NCBI GenBank assembly: GCA_005878835.1
Contig: VBMV01000060.1
Coordinates: 1-64,000 of the forward strand
Source: Gammaproteobacteria bacterium
GTDB taxonomy: Bacteria > Pseudomonadota > Gammaproteobacteria > Steroidobacterales > Steroidobacteraceae
DNA: 64,000 bases
Direction: 5' to 3'
Translations under genes and position numbers: made by a program
Shown: in pieces, positions 23,941 to 32,807 of the stretch
Layout: each line of letters opens with the position of its first letter
How positions within the stretch are numbered: position 1 is the first letter of the stretch
Notes under the pieces: model-generated
The model's database searches: none
The model's input: only the letters and a program-made list of their open reading frames with translations
Told to the model about the DNA's origin: nothing

Positions 23941-25548
23941 TCAGGGCGCGTGGAAGTCCTCGGCCACGGCTTCCACCAGCGTCGGGCCCGGCCGCGCCAG
24001 GGCCGCGCGCAGCGCCTCGGCGAGCGCCGCCGCTTCGTGCACCCTCACGCCCGCGGCCCCACAGGCGCCGGCGAGGGCCACGAAGTCCGGATTGCGCGCC
24101 ACCACGCCGATCGGGGCGATACCGGCGGCACGCATGTCGTCGCGGATCTGCCCGAGGGCACCGTTGTTCCACACGACCAGCGGCAGGCTGAGATCGAGCT
24201 CCACCGCCGTCATCAGTTCCTGCAGCGTGAACTGCACGCCGAAGTCTCCGGCGAGCGCCACCACGGCCCGCGCCGGCTGCGCAATCTTGGCGCCGATGGC
24301 GGCGGGCAGCGCGTAGCCGAGGGCGCCGTAGCCTGAAGGGTGAAACCACAGCCCGGGACGCTCGGCGGCGAACGCGTAGTTGCCCAGGTAGGCGATCTGG
24401 GTCATGTCGGTGAACAGCACGCCGTCGCTGGGAAGGGCCTCGCGCAAGGCGCGCACGGCCGCGAGGCGTGCGCGTGTGTCGGAGTCAAACTGCGCATCGA
24501 TGCGCGCGCGATAGGCCGCGGCGGCGCCGGCCGCGGTGCGCCAGCCCGCGCGCACGCGACTCGCGCCGGCCAGCACCTCGAGGCTCGCGCCTGCATCGCC
24601 CCTGAGCAGCACGTCGGCCGCAAACTGATCGGACAGCTTCTGGTCGTCGACGTCGAGGCGCACCAGGCGCCCGCTCATCGCCAGGCGCGTGGTGGTGTAG
24701 ACGTCCGTTTCGGACAACTCCGTGCCCGCCGCCACCACCACGTCGGCGGCGGCCACCAGCTCCTGGGTCGGTGCATACGGCAGACTCGCGCCGAGGCTGG
24801 CGGGGTGGCTCTCCGCCACCGCGCCCTTGCCGGCCACGGTGGTGATGAGGTAACCGTCGACCGCCTCCACCAGCTTGCGCAGCGCGCCGCCGGCGCGGCG
24901 CGCGCCGCCGCCGGCGATGATCAGCGGCCGCTGCGCTTCGGCAAGCAGCGCCTGCGCCGCGGCGAGCGCGTCGGGCGAAGGAGGTGGCGCAGCGCCGCTG
25001 CGCGCGAAACGCTCCGGGCGCAGGGTGGTGGGCTCGCCCAGCAGGTCGAGCGGGATTTCGAGGTAGGCGGGCCGCGCACGCGCGGCGTGCAGTGTGGCGA
25101 ATGCCGCCCGCAGATGATCGCGCACGTCCGGCGCGCCGCGGGCGCTGCGGGCGAGACCGGCGACCCCGGCAGCGATGGCGCGCTGATCGTCGAGCTCGTG
25201 CAACACGCCCCAGCCCTTGCCGAGGCAGGCGCGCGCCGGGCTGCTCGCGATGACCAGCAGCGGCACCGAATCCGAATACGCCTGCGCGACGGCGGTGAGA
25301 GCGTTGGTCACTCCGGGACCGGAGATCACGAACGCCGCCGCCGCGCAGCCGCTCACCCGCGCGTAGCCGTCGGCGGCAAAGCCGGCGTTCTGCTCGTGGC
25401 GCACCAGCACGTGGCGCAGGCGCGCGAATTCCAGGCCGCGGTACAGCTCGATGTTGTGCACGCCCGGAATGCCGAACACGGTATCGATGCCGTTGGCCGC
25501 GAGCGTCTCGACAACGTAGCGTCCGACAGTCCAGGCAGTGGCGCTCAT
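23941..25548 (-). CDS. aruI: Thiamine-diphosphate enzyme, probable 5-guanidino-2-oxopentanoate decarboxylase
   Basis: A 535-residue acetolactate synthase-like protein. The N-terminal Pyr domain has catalytic Glu in LVRHEQNAGFAADGYAR and the opening GIDTVFGIPGVHNIELYRG characteristic of the AruI group. Central and PP domains follow, with a ThDP motif at GDFGVQFTLQELMTAVEL. AruI decarboxylates the keto acid made by the arginine:pyruvate transaminase AruH. The divergent neighbour at 25588 is AruH-like, which supports this over acetolactate synthase. It ends 11 bp from the convergent permease gene. Confidence 0.8.
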   Translation of the reverse strand: MSATAWTVGRYVVETLAANGIDTVFGIPGVHNIELYRGLEFARLRHVLVRHEQNAGFAADGYARVSGCAAAAFVISGPGVTNALTAVAQAYSDSVPLLVIASSPARACLGKGWGVLHELDDQRAIAAGVAGLARSARGAPDVRDHLRAAFATLHAARARPAYLEIPLDLLGEPTTLRPERFARSGAAPPPSPDALAAAQALLAEAQRPLIIAGGGARRAGGALRKLVEAVDGYLITTVAGKGAVAESHPASLGASLPYAPTQELVAAADVVVAAGTELSETDVYTTTRLAMSGRLVRLDVDDQKLSDQFAADVLLRGDAGASLEVLAGASRVRAGWRTAAGAAAAYRARIDAQFDSDTRARLAAVRALREALPSDGVLFTDMTQIAYLGNYAFAAERPGLWFHPSGYGALGYALPAAIGAKIAQPARAVVALAGDFGVQFTLQELMTAVELDLSLPLVVWNNGALGQIRDDMRAAGIAPIGVVARNPDFVALAGACGAAGVRVHEAAALAEALRAALARPGPTLVEAVAEDFHAP

Positions 25549-25587
25549 GAGCTTGAAATGTTAACACCGCACACGCACAGTACGAAC

Positions 25588-26763
25588 GTGAAATTCTCGG
25601 CACTCGTGCACCGCATCAGCGGCGATGGCGCGGATGCGTGGCTCACTCACTACCAGGCGGCGGCGGCGCGCGAGCGCGGCGAGGACGTGATCGTGCTCAG
25701 CGTAGGCGATCCGGATCTGGACACGCCCGCGGCCGTGGTCGAACGTGCGGTCGCGCAGCTGCGCGGCGGCGACACGCACTACGTGCCCGCAGCCGGGCGG
25801 CCGGCCGTGCGCCAGGCGATCGCCCGCGCGCACGCGGCGCGCTGCGGTCAGCCGGTCGGGCCCGACAACGTGGTGTACTTTGCCGGCGCACAGAACGCGC
25901 TGTTCGTGGCTTCCCTGTGCCTCGCGGGACCCGGGGATGAGGTCGTGACCTTCGAGCCGCTGTACCCGACCTACCCCGCCACCATCGAGGTGTCGGGGGC
26001 GCGTCTGGTGCGGGTGCCTGCCGCGGCCGGCTGGCGTCCGGACCTGGCCGCGCTCGCCGCGCTCATCACGCCGCGCACCCGCGCGATCTTCTGGGCGACA
26101 CCGAACAATCCCAGCGGCGTGGTGCTGAACGAGGCGGAGTTGAGCGTGATCGCGGAGCTGGCGCGAGGCCACGACCTGTGGCTCGTCTCGGACGAGGTGT
26201 ATGCGGGGCTGGCGAGCGGTGGAGCCGTGCCGAGTCTCGCGGCGCGCCTGCCCGAGCGCGTCGTCACCGTCGGCAGTCTCTCGAAGTCGCACTCCATGAC
26301 CGGCTGGCGCGCCGGCTGGCTGGTGGGGCCCCGGGAACTGGCGGTGCACGCCGAACAGCTGGCGATGTGCATGCTGTTCGGCCTGCCGGGTTTCATCCAG
26401 GAGGCGGCGCTCACGGCGCTCACGCTCGCACCCGAGGCCGAGCAGCGCATCCGCGGGTTGTGCGCGGCGCGCCAGGAGCGCCTTGCCGCCGGTATCCGCG
26501 ACATCCCGACGTTGCAGGCGATGGCGCCCGAAGCGGGCATGTTCATGCTGATCGATGTGCGCGCCACGGGGCTTTCGGGCGCGGAATTCATGCGCGGCCT
26601 GTACGCCTCGCAGCGCGTCTCGGTGATGGATGGCGCGGCGTTCGGGCGCTCGAGCGAGCACTGCGTGCGCGTGTGCTTCGCCACCGACGAGGCGACGCTC
26701 GACGCAGCCTGCACCCGCCTGCGGCGCTTCTGCGAGGAGCTGTCGCGCCGCTCGCGGCCCTAG
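25588..26763 (+). CDS. aruH: Class I/II aminotransferase, probable arginine:pyruvate transaminase
   Basis: A 391-residue PLP enzyme of fold type I: SVGDPDLDTP near the start, NNPSG-type segment (TPNNPSGVVLNEAEL), SDEVYAGL and the PLP-lysine motif SLSKSHSMTGWRAGW. GTG at 25588 (KFSALVHRISGDGADAW) aligns with the known AruH N-terminus; an in-frame ATG at 25558 would leave only 9 bp to the divergent aruI start. AruH and AruI form the arginine transaminase pathway in pseudomonads. Other basic or aromatic amino acids remain possible substrates. Confidence 0.82.
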   Translation: MKFSALVHRISGDGADAWLTHYQAAAARERGEDVIVLSVGDPDLDTPAAVVERAVAQLRGGDTHYVPAAGRPAVRQAIARAHAARCGQPVGPDNVVYFAGAQNALFVASLCLAGPGDEVVTFEPLYPTYPATIEVSGARLVRVPAAAGWRPDLAALAALITPRTRAIFWATPNNPSGVVLNEAELSVIAELARGHDLWLVSDEVYAGLASGGAVPSLAARLPERVVTVGSLSKSHSMTGWRAGWLVGPRELAVHAEQLAMCMLFGLPGFIQEAALTALTLAPEAEQRIRGLCAARQERLAAGIRDIPTLQAMAPEAGMFMLIDVRATGLSGAEFMRGLYASQRVSVMDGAAFGRSSEHCVRVCFATDEATLDAACTRLRRFCEELSRRSRP

Positions 26764-26799
26764 CCAGCCTGCGCCGCCGCGGCGCGGCGTAGCCGTAGA

Positions 26800-26821
26800 T
26801 TATATTATTATGACGACATTA
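26800..26821. promoter_or_regulatory. AT-rich putative operator at the carnitine dehydrogenase start
   Basis: A 22-bp AT-rich site overlapping the ATG at 26810 (opens TTATATTATTATGACG). Aligned to the reverse complement of 33749-33770, upstream of the BKACE gene at the other end of the cluster, it matches at 16 of 22 positions. That strongly suggests one shared operator, though the regulator is not in the window. Confidence 0.5.
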
Positions 26822-28300
26822 AAAAAACCGGCCGGGAGTGCGGGCGCGATCATGCGACAGGTCAGAACACTGGGTCTGCTGGGTACCGGAGTGATCGGCG
26901 GTGGCTGGGCCGCGCGCGCGCTGCACTTCGGCATCGACGTCCTGGCCGCAGACCTCAACCCGGAAATGCAGGAGTGGCTCCGCGGCGCAGTCGCCAACGC
27001 GGAAGGCGCGCTGGCGCGGCTCACGCTGGCGCCCCTGCCGCCGAAGGGGAAGCTGTCATTCACCACCGACCTGCCGACGATGGCACGGCAGGCGGATTTC
27101 ATCCAGGAGAACATCCCCGAGCAGTTGGAGCTCAAGCAGCGGGTGCTCGCCGCTGTCAGCCATCATGCGCCGGCCGATGTCGTGATCGCCTCCAGCACCT
27201 CCGGCCTCATGCCCTCGGATCTGCAGCGCGACATGCTGGCGCCGGAGCGCTTCCTGGTCGCGCATCCGTTCAACCCCGTGTACCTGCTGCCGCTGGTGGA
27301 GCTGGTCGGCGGCCGACAGACCTCGACCGCGGCCCTGGACGCCGCCAGCGTTTTCTTCACCTACATCGGCATGCATCCCCTGAGGGTGCGCCGCGAGGTG
27401 CCGGGCCATCTCACCGACCGGCTGCAGGAAGCGTTGTGGCGCGAGCTCCTGCACATGGTGAATGAGGACGTGGCCACCACCGGCGAGCTCGACGACTCGA
27501 TCGTGTACGGCCCGGGCCTGCGCTGGGCGGCCATGGGCACCAACCTGATCTATCACCTCGCCGGCGGTGAGAGCGGCATGCGTCACATGCTCAGGCAGTT
27601 CGGACCGTGCCTGAAATGGCCGTGGACCAGACTCGAGGCCCCGCAGCTGACCGAGGCGCTGATCGACAAGATGGTCGCGGGCACGCAGGCGCAGGCCGCC
27701 GGACGCTCGATCCGCGAGCTGGAGCGATTGCGGGACGACTACCTGGTCGCGATCCAGCAGGTGCTGAAGCCCTACGACATCGGCGCCGGCGCCACCTTGC
27801 GGGCGCTCGAGGAACGTCTGTACGAAGCCGCGGCTGCCGGCGCCCGCGCGCGTATCGCCGCAGCCGAGGAGCCGTTGCGACTGCTGGAGACCTACGTGCG
27901 GCCCGAGTGGATCGACTACAACGGTCACATGACCGATTCGCGCTACCTGCAGGTGTTCGGCGATGCCACCGACGCGCTCTTCAGGTACGCGGGCGTCGAT
28001 GACGGGTACCGCCGATCCGGACGGGCGATGTACACCGTCGAAACACACCTCACCTACAAGGCGCAGGCGCGCGCGCTCGAACCCCTGTACGTGACAACGC
28101 GGGTGCTGGCGGTCGATGACAAGCGCGTGCGGCTGTTGCACAACCTGCATCGCCGGCACGATGAGGCCCTGGTCGCCAGCGCGCGGCAGCTGTACCTGCA
28201 CGTGAATAGCCCGCCCGGGAAGGCCTCGCCGATGGAGGCCGGGGTGCGCGCGCGGCTGGCGGACCTGCAGGCCGCGCACGGGGGCGACCAGACCGCGTGA
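26810..28300 (+). CDS. lcdH: L-carnitine 3-dehydrogenase fused to a C-terminal hotdog thioesterase
   Basis: A 496-residue protein. Residues 15-330 are a 3-hydroxyacyl-CoA dehydrogenase-type fold (GLLGTGVIGGGWAARAL, SSTSGLMPSDLQ, HPFNPVYLLPLVE) matching L-carnitine dehydrogenases, which oxidise carnitine to 3-dehydrocarnitine with NAD. Residues 355-485 are a 4-hydroxybenzoyl-CoA thioesterase-like hotdog domain (VRPEWIDYNGHMTDSRYLQVF), which fits betainyl-CoA hydrolysis. The BKACE and a second thioesterase lie in the same cluster. Start at ATG 26810; ATG 26852 (MRQVRTLGLLGTG) is the alternative and would place the operator fully upstream. Confidence 0.9.
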   Translation: MTTLKKPAGSAGAIMRQVRTLGLLGTGVIGGGWAARALHFGIDVLAADLNPEMQEWLRGAVANAEGALARLTLAPLPPKGKLSFTTDLPTMARQADFIQENIPEQLELKQRVLAAVSHHAPADVVIASSTSGLMPSDLQRDMLAPERFLVAHPFNPVYLLPLVELVGGRQTSTAALDAASVFFTYIGMHPLRVRREVPGHLTDRLQEALWRELLHMVNEDVATTGELDDSIVYGPGLRWAAMGTNLIYHLAGGESGMRHMLRQFGPCLKWPWTRLEAPQLTEALIDKMVAGTQAQAAGRSIRELERLRDDYLVAIQQVLKPYDIGAGATLRALEERLYEAAAAGARARIAAAEEPLRLLETYVRPEWIDYNGHMTDSRYLQVFGDATDALFRYAGVDDGYRRSGRAMYTVETHLTYKAQARALEPLYVTTRVLAVDDKRVRLLHNLHRRHDEALVASARQLYLHVNSPPGKASPMEAGVRARLADLQAAHGGDQTA

Positions 28301-28310
28301 GGAGGATCCG

Positions 28311-29474
28311 ATGGACTTTGCGCTCACCGAAGAACAGCAGCTGATCGTCACAACCACGCGTGAATTCGTCCGCCGCGAGCTCGTGCCGCACGAGCGCGAG
28401 GTCGAAGAGAGCGGCCGGCTGCGCGAGGAGCTGCGGCAGGAACTCAAGGCGCGGGCGATCGCCGCCGGCCTGTACGCCGCCAACATGCCCACCGAGGTCG
28501 GTGGCGCCGGGCTCGATGCGGTGAGCTGGATGCTGTACGAGAAGGAGCTCGGCTATACGGGTTACGTGCTGCACTACGCCTGCGTCGCGCGGCCCTCGAA
28601 CATCCTGCTCGCCTGTCAGGGAGCACAGCGCGAGCGCTACCTGCTGCCGGCAGTGCGCGGCGAGCGTACCGAGTGCCTGGCGATGAGCGAGCCGCAGGCG
28701 GGCTCGGACCTGCGCGGCATGCAGACCACGGCAGTGCCGCGGGGCGGCGACTTCATCGTCAACGGCACCAAGCACTTCATCAGTCACGCCGACCATGCGG
28801 ACTTCGTGATCCTGTTTGCCGCCACCGGCGAGGAGGAATCCGCGCGCGGCAAGCGTAAACTCATCAGCGCGTTCCTGGTCGACACCGGCACGCCCGGTTT
28901 CGAGATCCGGCCCGGGTATCAGAACGTCTCGCATCGCGGCTACACCAACAGCATCCTGCAGTTCAGCGACTGCCGGCTGCCGAAGTCGGCAGTGCTCGGG
29001 GAGCTGCAGCGGGGATTCGAGCTTGCCAACACCTGGCTCGGGGCGACGCGCCTGCAGGTGGCGGCCAACTGCCTCGGGCGCGCGCAGCGGGCGCTCGAGT
29101 GCGCCAAGCAGTGGGCGGTCGATCGCGTGCAGTTCGGACAGCAGATCGGCAAATTCCAGGGTGTGTCCTTCAAGCTTGCGGACATGGCGCTCGAGCTGCG
29201 CGCCGCCGAGCTGCTCACCCTGGAAGCGGCGTGGAAGCTGGATCAGAAGCTCGCGACCGACATGGACATGGCGATCGCGAAGCTGAAGGCGACCGAGATG
29301 CTGGCGATGGTCGCCGACGAGGCGCTGCAGATTCACGGCGGCATGGGGCTCATGAGCGAGCTGCCGCTGGAGCGCATCTGGCGCGATGCGCGCATCGAAC
29401 GCATCTGGGAGGGCACCAGCGAGGTGCAGCGGCACATCATCTCGCGCGCGCTGCTGCGGCCGCTGGGCGGCTGA
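28311..29474 (+). CDS. Acyl-CoA dehydrogenase, CaiA-like (possible crotonobetainyl/gamma-butyrobetainyl-CoA enzyme)
   Basis: A 387-residue three-domain acyl-CoA dehydrogenase: helical N-terminus (FALTEEQQLIVTTTREFV), middle beta domain (CLAMSEPQAGSDL), C-terminal helices with QIHGGMGLMSE and the IWEGTSEVQRHI motif holding the active-site Glu region. It starts 10 bp after the carnitine dehydrogenase with GAGGAG before the ATG, so it is the same transcript. The neighbouring CaiD-like hydratase and CoA ligase suggest it acts on a betaine-CoA ester. The exact substrate is inferred. Confidence 0.88.
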   Translation: MDFALTEEQQLIVTTTREFVRRELVPHEREVEESGRLREELRQELKARAIAAGLYAANMPTEVGGAGLDAVSWMLYEKELGYTGYVLHYACVARPSNILLACQGAQRERYLLPAVRGERTECLAMSEPQAGSDLRGMQTTAVPRGGDFIVNGTKHFISHADHADFVILFAATGEEESARGKRKLISAFLVDTGTPGFEIRPGYQNVSHRGYTNSILQFSDCRLPKSAVLGELQRGFELANTWLGATRLQVAANCLGRAQRALECAKQWAVDRVQFGQQIGKFQGVSFKLADMALELRAAELLTLEAAWKLDQKLATDMDMAIAKLKATEMLAMVADEALQIHGGMGLMSELPLERIWRDARIERIWEGTSEVQRHIISRALLRPLGG

Positions 29475-29482
29475 GGCCGGTG

Positions 29483-30259
29483 TCATTTCCCCTTCCACAC
29501 CGGCTTGCGCTTCTCGGCGAAGGCGCGCGCGCCTTCCTTCAGATCCTCCGAGCGGATGACCTTCTGCACCGCGTCGAGGCTGTCGTGCAACTCGAACGCC
29601 GCGTGCTCGGGCACCATTTCGGTGTGGCGCAGCAGCTGTTTGATGGCCGGAAACAACAATGGCGGACCGGCGGTGAGCTGCTGGGCGATCTCGCGCGCCT
29701 TGGCGAGACCCTGGCCCTTGGGCACGACATGGTTGGCCAGGCCCCAGTGCTTGGCTTCGCCGGCGTCCATCCAGCGGCCGGTCATCAGGAACTCGACGGC
29801 GACGTGGTAGGGGATGCGCCGCCGCAGTTTGATGGTGCCGGCGTCCGCGAGCACGCCGACGTTTATTTCGGGCAGCGCGAACTTCGCGTGCTCCTCCATC
29901 ACGATGATATCCGTCCCCAGCACGATCTCGAAGCCCCCGCCGCAGGCGATGCCGTTGACCGCGGCGATGAGGGGCTTGTCGAGGTTGCGCGGGTAGTTCA
30001 GGCCGCCGAATCCGCCCGCACCCCAGTCCTCGTCGGACTGCTCGCCGCCGGCGGCGCCCTTGAGGTCCCACCCCGGGCTGAAGAAGCGCTCACCGGCGCC
30101 CGTCACGATCGCAACCCGCAGGGCCGGGTCGTCACGGAACGCGGCGAACGCCTGGTTCAGGCGCCGGCTCGCCGCCAGGTCGATGGCGTTCGCCTTCGGA
30201 CGGTCGATGGTCACCTCGAAAACCGCACCGCGGGTTGCGGTGCTGATGCCGTCGGACAT
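29483..30259 (-). CDS. caiD: Crotonase-family enzyme, CaiD-like carnitinyl-CoA dehydratase
   Basis: A 258-residue enoyl-CoA hydratase/isomerase-fold protein that shares distinctive CaiD features: DRPKANAIDLAAS, GERFFSPGWDLKGA, a glycine-rich GGFGG loop and the terminal FAEKRKPVWKGK. Oxyanion-hole segment GIACGGGFEIVL and the ALPEINVGV block (general Glu) are present. CaiD interconverts carnitinyl-CoA and crotonobetainyl-CoA. It is convergent with the acyl-CoA dehydrogenase (8 bp between stops) and follows the CoA ligase by 1 bp, in a leftward operon starting at 33707. Confidence 0.85.
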   Translation of the reverse strand: MSDGISTATRGAVFEVTIDRPKANAIDLAASRRLNQAFAAFRDDPALRVAIVTGAGERFFSPGWDLKGAAGGEQSDEDWGAGGFGGLNYPRNLDKPLIAAVNGIACGGGFEIVLGTDIIVMEEHAKFALPEINVGVLADAGTIKLRRRIPYHVAVEFLMTGRWMDAGEAKHWGLANHVVPKGQGLAKAREIAQQLTAGPPLLFPAIKQLLRHTEMVPEHAAFELHDSLDAVQKVIRSEDLKEGARAFAEKRKPVWKGK

Positions 30260-30260
30260 G

Positions 30261-32318
30261 TCAGTGTTCCTCCAGGCGGATCAAAGCGTCGACTGCCACG
30301 GCGCCTGAGCCCTGCGGGCGCACGATGACGGGATTGAGGTCCAGCTCCACCAGGCGCTCGAGGTTGGCCGCGGCGTAGCGGGTGCAGGCGAGAGCAGTCT
30401 GCACCAGCGCAGCGACGTCTGCCGGCGGGCGGCCACGGTAACCGGCGAGCAGCTTTGCGAGCTTGAGTGTGCCGAGCGCCGTCTCGATGGCGGCGGCGGT
30501 GAAGGGCGGCAGGAGAGTCACGCTGTCGCGCAGCAGCTCGGTCAGCACGCCGCCGGCGCCGAGCACCAGGAGCTGTCCGAATTGCGGATCGACGCTCACG
30601 CCGACCAGGACCTCCGCGACACCGTCGCTCACCATCTCCTCGACGAGCAGGGTCGCGGAGAGCGCGGACAGGCGCTGCGCGGCGGCGGCGGCTTGCGCGG
30701 CATTGCGCACGTTGAGCACCACTGCGCCCAGCTCGGATTTGTGTTCCACCTGGCTCCCTACGGCCTTGATCACCACCGGAAATCCGAGCGCCGCGGCCGC
30801 GACGCTCGTCTCAGCGGCTGCGACGAGCCGCCAACGCGGCACCGGGACGCCGAAGGCGGCGAGCGCGCGCTTGCCCTCGTGCTCGGCCAGCGTGCGCGCG
30901 GCGCTGGCGGCGACGCGTGGCTGCTGCAGCTGCACCGCGGCGCCGCGCGCCCAGGTCTCGCCGACCGCGCCGGCGAGATCGAGCGCCTCGAGCGCTTCGC
31001 GCTGGCCCTGCAGGGGCACGATGCCGGCCGCGAGACACTTTTCCCGCGTGGCGCGCGGCAGCGATTCGGGCAGCGAGGCAATCACCACTCCACGGGTCGT
31101 CGTCGCGGAGAGCGCGGCCGCAAACTGCCCGATCGCGCTGAGGTAGGCGGTGTCATCGGCCGCGCCCGCGGGCGGGCAGTCGACCAGAAAGGCGACGACA
31201 TCGTAGCCGGCGCGCAGCACCACGCTGAACATCGCGTGCTGCCGGGGCGGATCAAACCACACATGAGTGTGAAAATCGAACGGGTTGGAGATATGAACGC
31301 GATCCGAGAGAATCTCGCGCAGGCTGGCGGCAGCGGGCGCCGGAATCGGTGCGAAGTCCAGTCCCAGATGGCGTGCGGCGTCGGCGGTCATCGCCATGTC
31401 GCCGCCCGAGGCGCCCATGGTGAGCACGCGCCGGCCGCGCAGCGGACCACCGCTGTGAAAGATCTTCAACGTTTCGCACAGCGTGGCGAGCGATTCGCAG
31501 CGGGCGATGCCCGCCTGTGCGCAGAAAGCCGCGAAGGCCGCATCCGCACCGGCGAGCGAGCCGGTGTGAGTGCGCACGGTGCGGGTGGCCGCCGCGGTGC
31601 GTCCCGCCTTGATGAGGGCGATGGGCTTGCCGGCGGCGCGCGCCCGCTCGGCCGCCCGGGCAAAGCGCGCTGCATCGCGTACACCCTCCAGGTACAGGCC
31701 GAAGGCCGTGACGCGCGCGTCCTGCGCCAGCAGCTCGATGAGATCCTCGGCGGCCAGGCGCGTCTGGTTGCCGACGGTGAGCACATAGCCGATCGGCAGC
31801 GAGCGATCGTTGAACGACAGGTCGAGGGCGATCGTGCCACTCTGGCAGATGAGGGCGACCCCGCGCTGGCAGCGGCTCCCGATCACCTGATCGGGCCACA
31901 GCGCCGCGCCGTCGAAGAAGTTGATGAAGCCATAGCAGTTGGGGCCGAAGAACGGCAGCGCGCCGGCGCTGGCGAGCAGTTCGCGCGTGAGACGCTCGCC
32001 CTCGCTGCTGCCGGTCTCGGAGAAGCCGGCGGCAAAGCACACGAAACCGCCGGCGCCGCGCCGGGCGAGCGCCGCCGCGATGGCCGGGACCTCGTGGTTG
32101 GGGGCGGCGATGAAGGCGGCATCCGGTGCGCGCGGCAACTCGTCGACCGAGCGAAAATAGTGCTCGCCGTCCCCGCAGGGGCGGTGCGGATGCACGCGCC
32201 ACACCTCACCGCAATAGCCGATGACGCGGCTCGCCGCCAGCGCCGCATCCGCCCAGGCGCCGCCGATGAGCGCCAGGCTCCGCGGCGCCAGCAGCCGCTG
32301 CAGCGGGGCCGCGCTCAT
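30261..32318 (-). CDS. ADP-forming acyl-CoA synthetase (fused alpha/beta subunits)
   Basis: A 685-residue protein. The N-terminal CoA-binding and succinyl-CoA ligase-like domains (FFGPNCYGFINFFD, VALICQSGTIALDL, THTGSLAGADAAF) are followed by a C-terminal ATP-grasp domain (FPVVIKAVGSQVEHKSELG, LLVEEMVSDGVAEVLVG). The catalytic phospho-His region of this family is expected near the QSGT/GSLAG segments. It starts at ATG 32318, overlapping the thioesterase stop (ATGA). In this cluster it probably makes the CoA ester of carnitine, crotonobetaine or a related acid, replacing the AMP-forming CaiC (inference). Confidence 0.87.
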   Translation of the reverse strand: MSAAPLQRLLAPRSLALIGGAWADAALAASRVIGYCGEVWRVHPHRPCGDGEHYFRSVDELPRAPDAAFIAAPNHEVPAIAAALARRGAGGFVCFAAGFSETGSSEGERLTRELLASAGALPFFGPNCYGFINFFDGAALWPDQVIGSRCQRGVALICQSGTIALDLSFNDRSLPIGYVLTVGNQTRLAAEDLIELLAQDARVTAFGLYLEGVRDAARFARAAERARAAGKPIALIKAGRTAAATRTVRTHTGSLAGADAAFAAFCAQAGIARCESLATLCETLKIFHSGGPLRGRRVLTMGASGGDMAMTADAARHLGLDFAPIPAPAAASLREILSDRVHISNPFDFHTHVWFDPPRQHAMFSVVLRAGYDVVAFLVDCPPAGAADDTAYLSAIGQFAAALSATTTRGVVIASLPESLPRATREKCLAAGIVPLQGQREALEALDLAGAVGETWARGAAVQLQQPRVAASAARTLAEHEGKRALAAFGVPVPRWRLVAAAETSVAAAALGFPVVIKAVGSQVEHKSELGAVVLNVRNAAQAAAAAQRLSALSATLLVEEMVSDGVAEVLVGVSVDPQFGQLLVLGAGGVLTELLRDSVTLLPPFTAAAIETALGTLKLAKLLAGYRGRPPADVAALVQTALACTRYAAANLERLVELDLNPVIVRPQGSGAVAVDALIRLEEH

Positions 32319-32806
32319 GGCGCGCCGGTCGTGCCGCGCAGCTCCATGCGCCGCGATCCCGGGACCGACGCCGGCAGGCCGGCGGTCGCTGCCCGCAACT
32401 GCGCGATCGCGGCGCTCACTTCGGCCGGGAAGGGCGTGGTGGTCGGCGCCTGCGGCTGCCGGCGCACGTGCAGCAGCATCACTTCCGCGGCCGCCGCCGC
32501 CGGCGTGTGGCCGGCGCGCAGGATCTCGAACGCGGCGTGGATGCGCTTGTGGTCCGCGCCCGCGATGCGCACCGCCACGATGGCGGTGTCGGTGGCCTTG
32601 ACCTCGTGCAGGTAGTGGATGTGCATCTCCACGGTGTACAGGGTGCAAAGGGTGCGTTGCCGGTACGCGGCGTCCATCCTCAAGCGATCCATGAGTGCGT
32701 CGCAGGCCAGGCTGACGATCAGGACGTAGTAGGCATCGCGCAGGTGGCCGTTGTAGTCGATCCACTCGGGCAGGATCGCGGTCTGGTAGATGGGTACGCC
32801 CGACAC
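32315..32806 (-). CDS. Hotdog thioesterase, probable betainyl-CoA thioesterase
   Basis: A 163-residue 4HBT-like protein with ILPEWIDYNGHLRDAYYVLIV, LYTVEMHIHYLHEV and ADHKRIHAAFEIL, the same signature as the C-terminal domain of the carnitine dehydrogenase fusion. The GTG start at 32806 follows the BKACE stop by one base (TGACGTG); an open frame further upstream is antisense-like sequence. It would hydrolyse betainyl-CoA made by BKACE to glycine betaine and CoA. Two thioesterases in one cluster is unusual. Confidence 0.87.
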   Translation of the reverse strand: MSGVPIYQTAILPEWIDYNGHLRDAYYVLIVSLACDALMDRLRMDAAYRQRTLCTLYTVEMHIHYLHEVKATDTAIVAVRIAGADHKRIHAAFEILRAGHTPAAAAAEVMLLHVRRQPQAPTTTPFPAEVSAAIAQLRAATAGLPASVPGSRRMELRGTTGAP

Positions 32807-32807
32807 G

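Noticed and set aside
28050-30071. A 673-codon open frame on the minus strand
   Set aside because: Shadow of the acyl-CoA dehydrogenase and carnitine genes; the real minus-strand gene here is the CaiD-like one in another frame.
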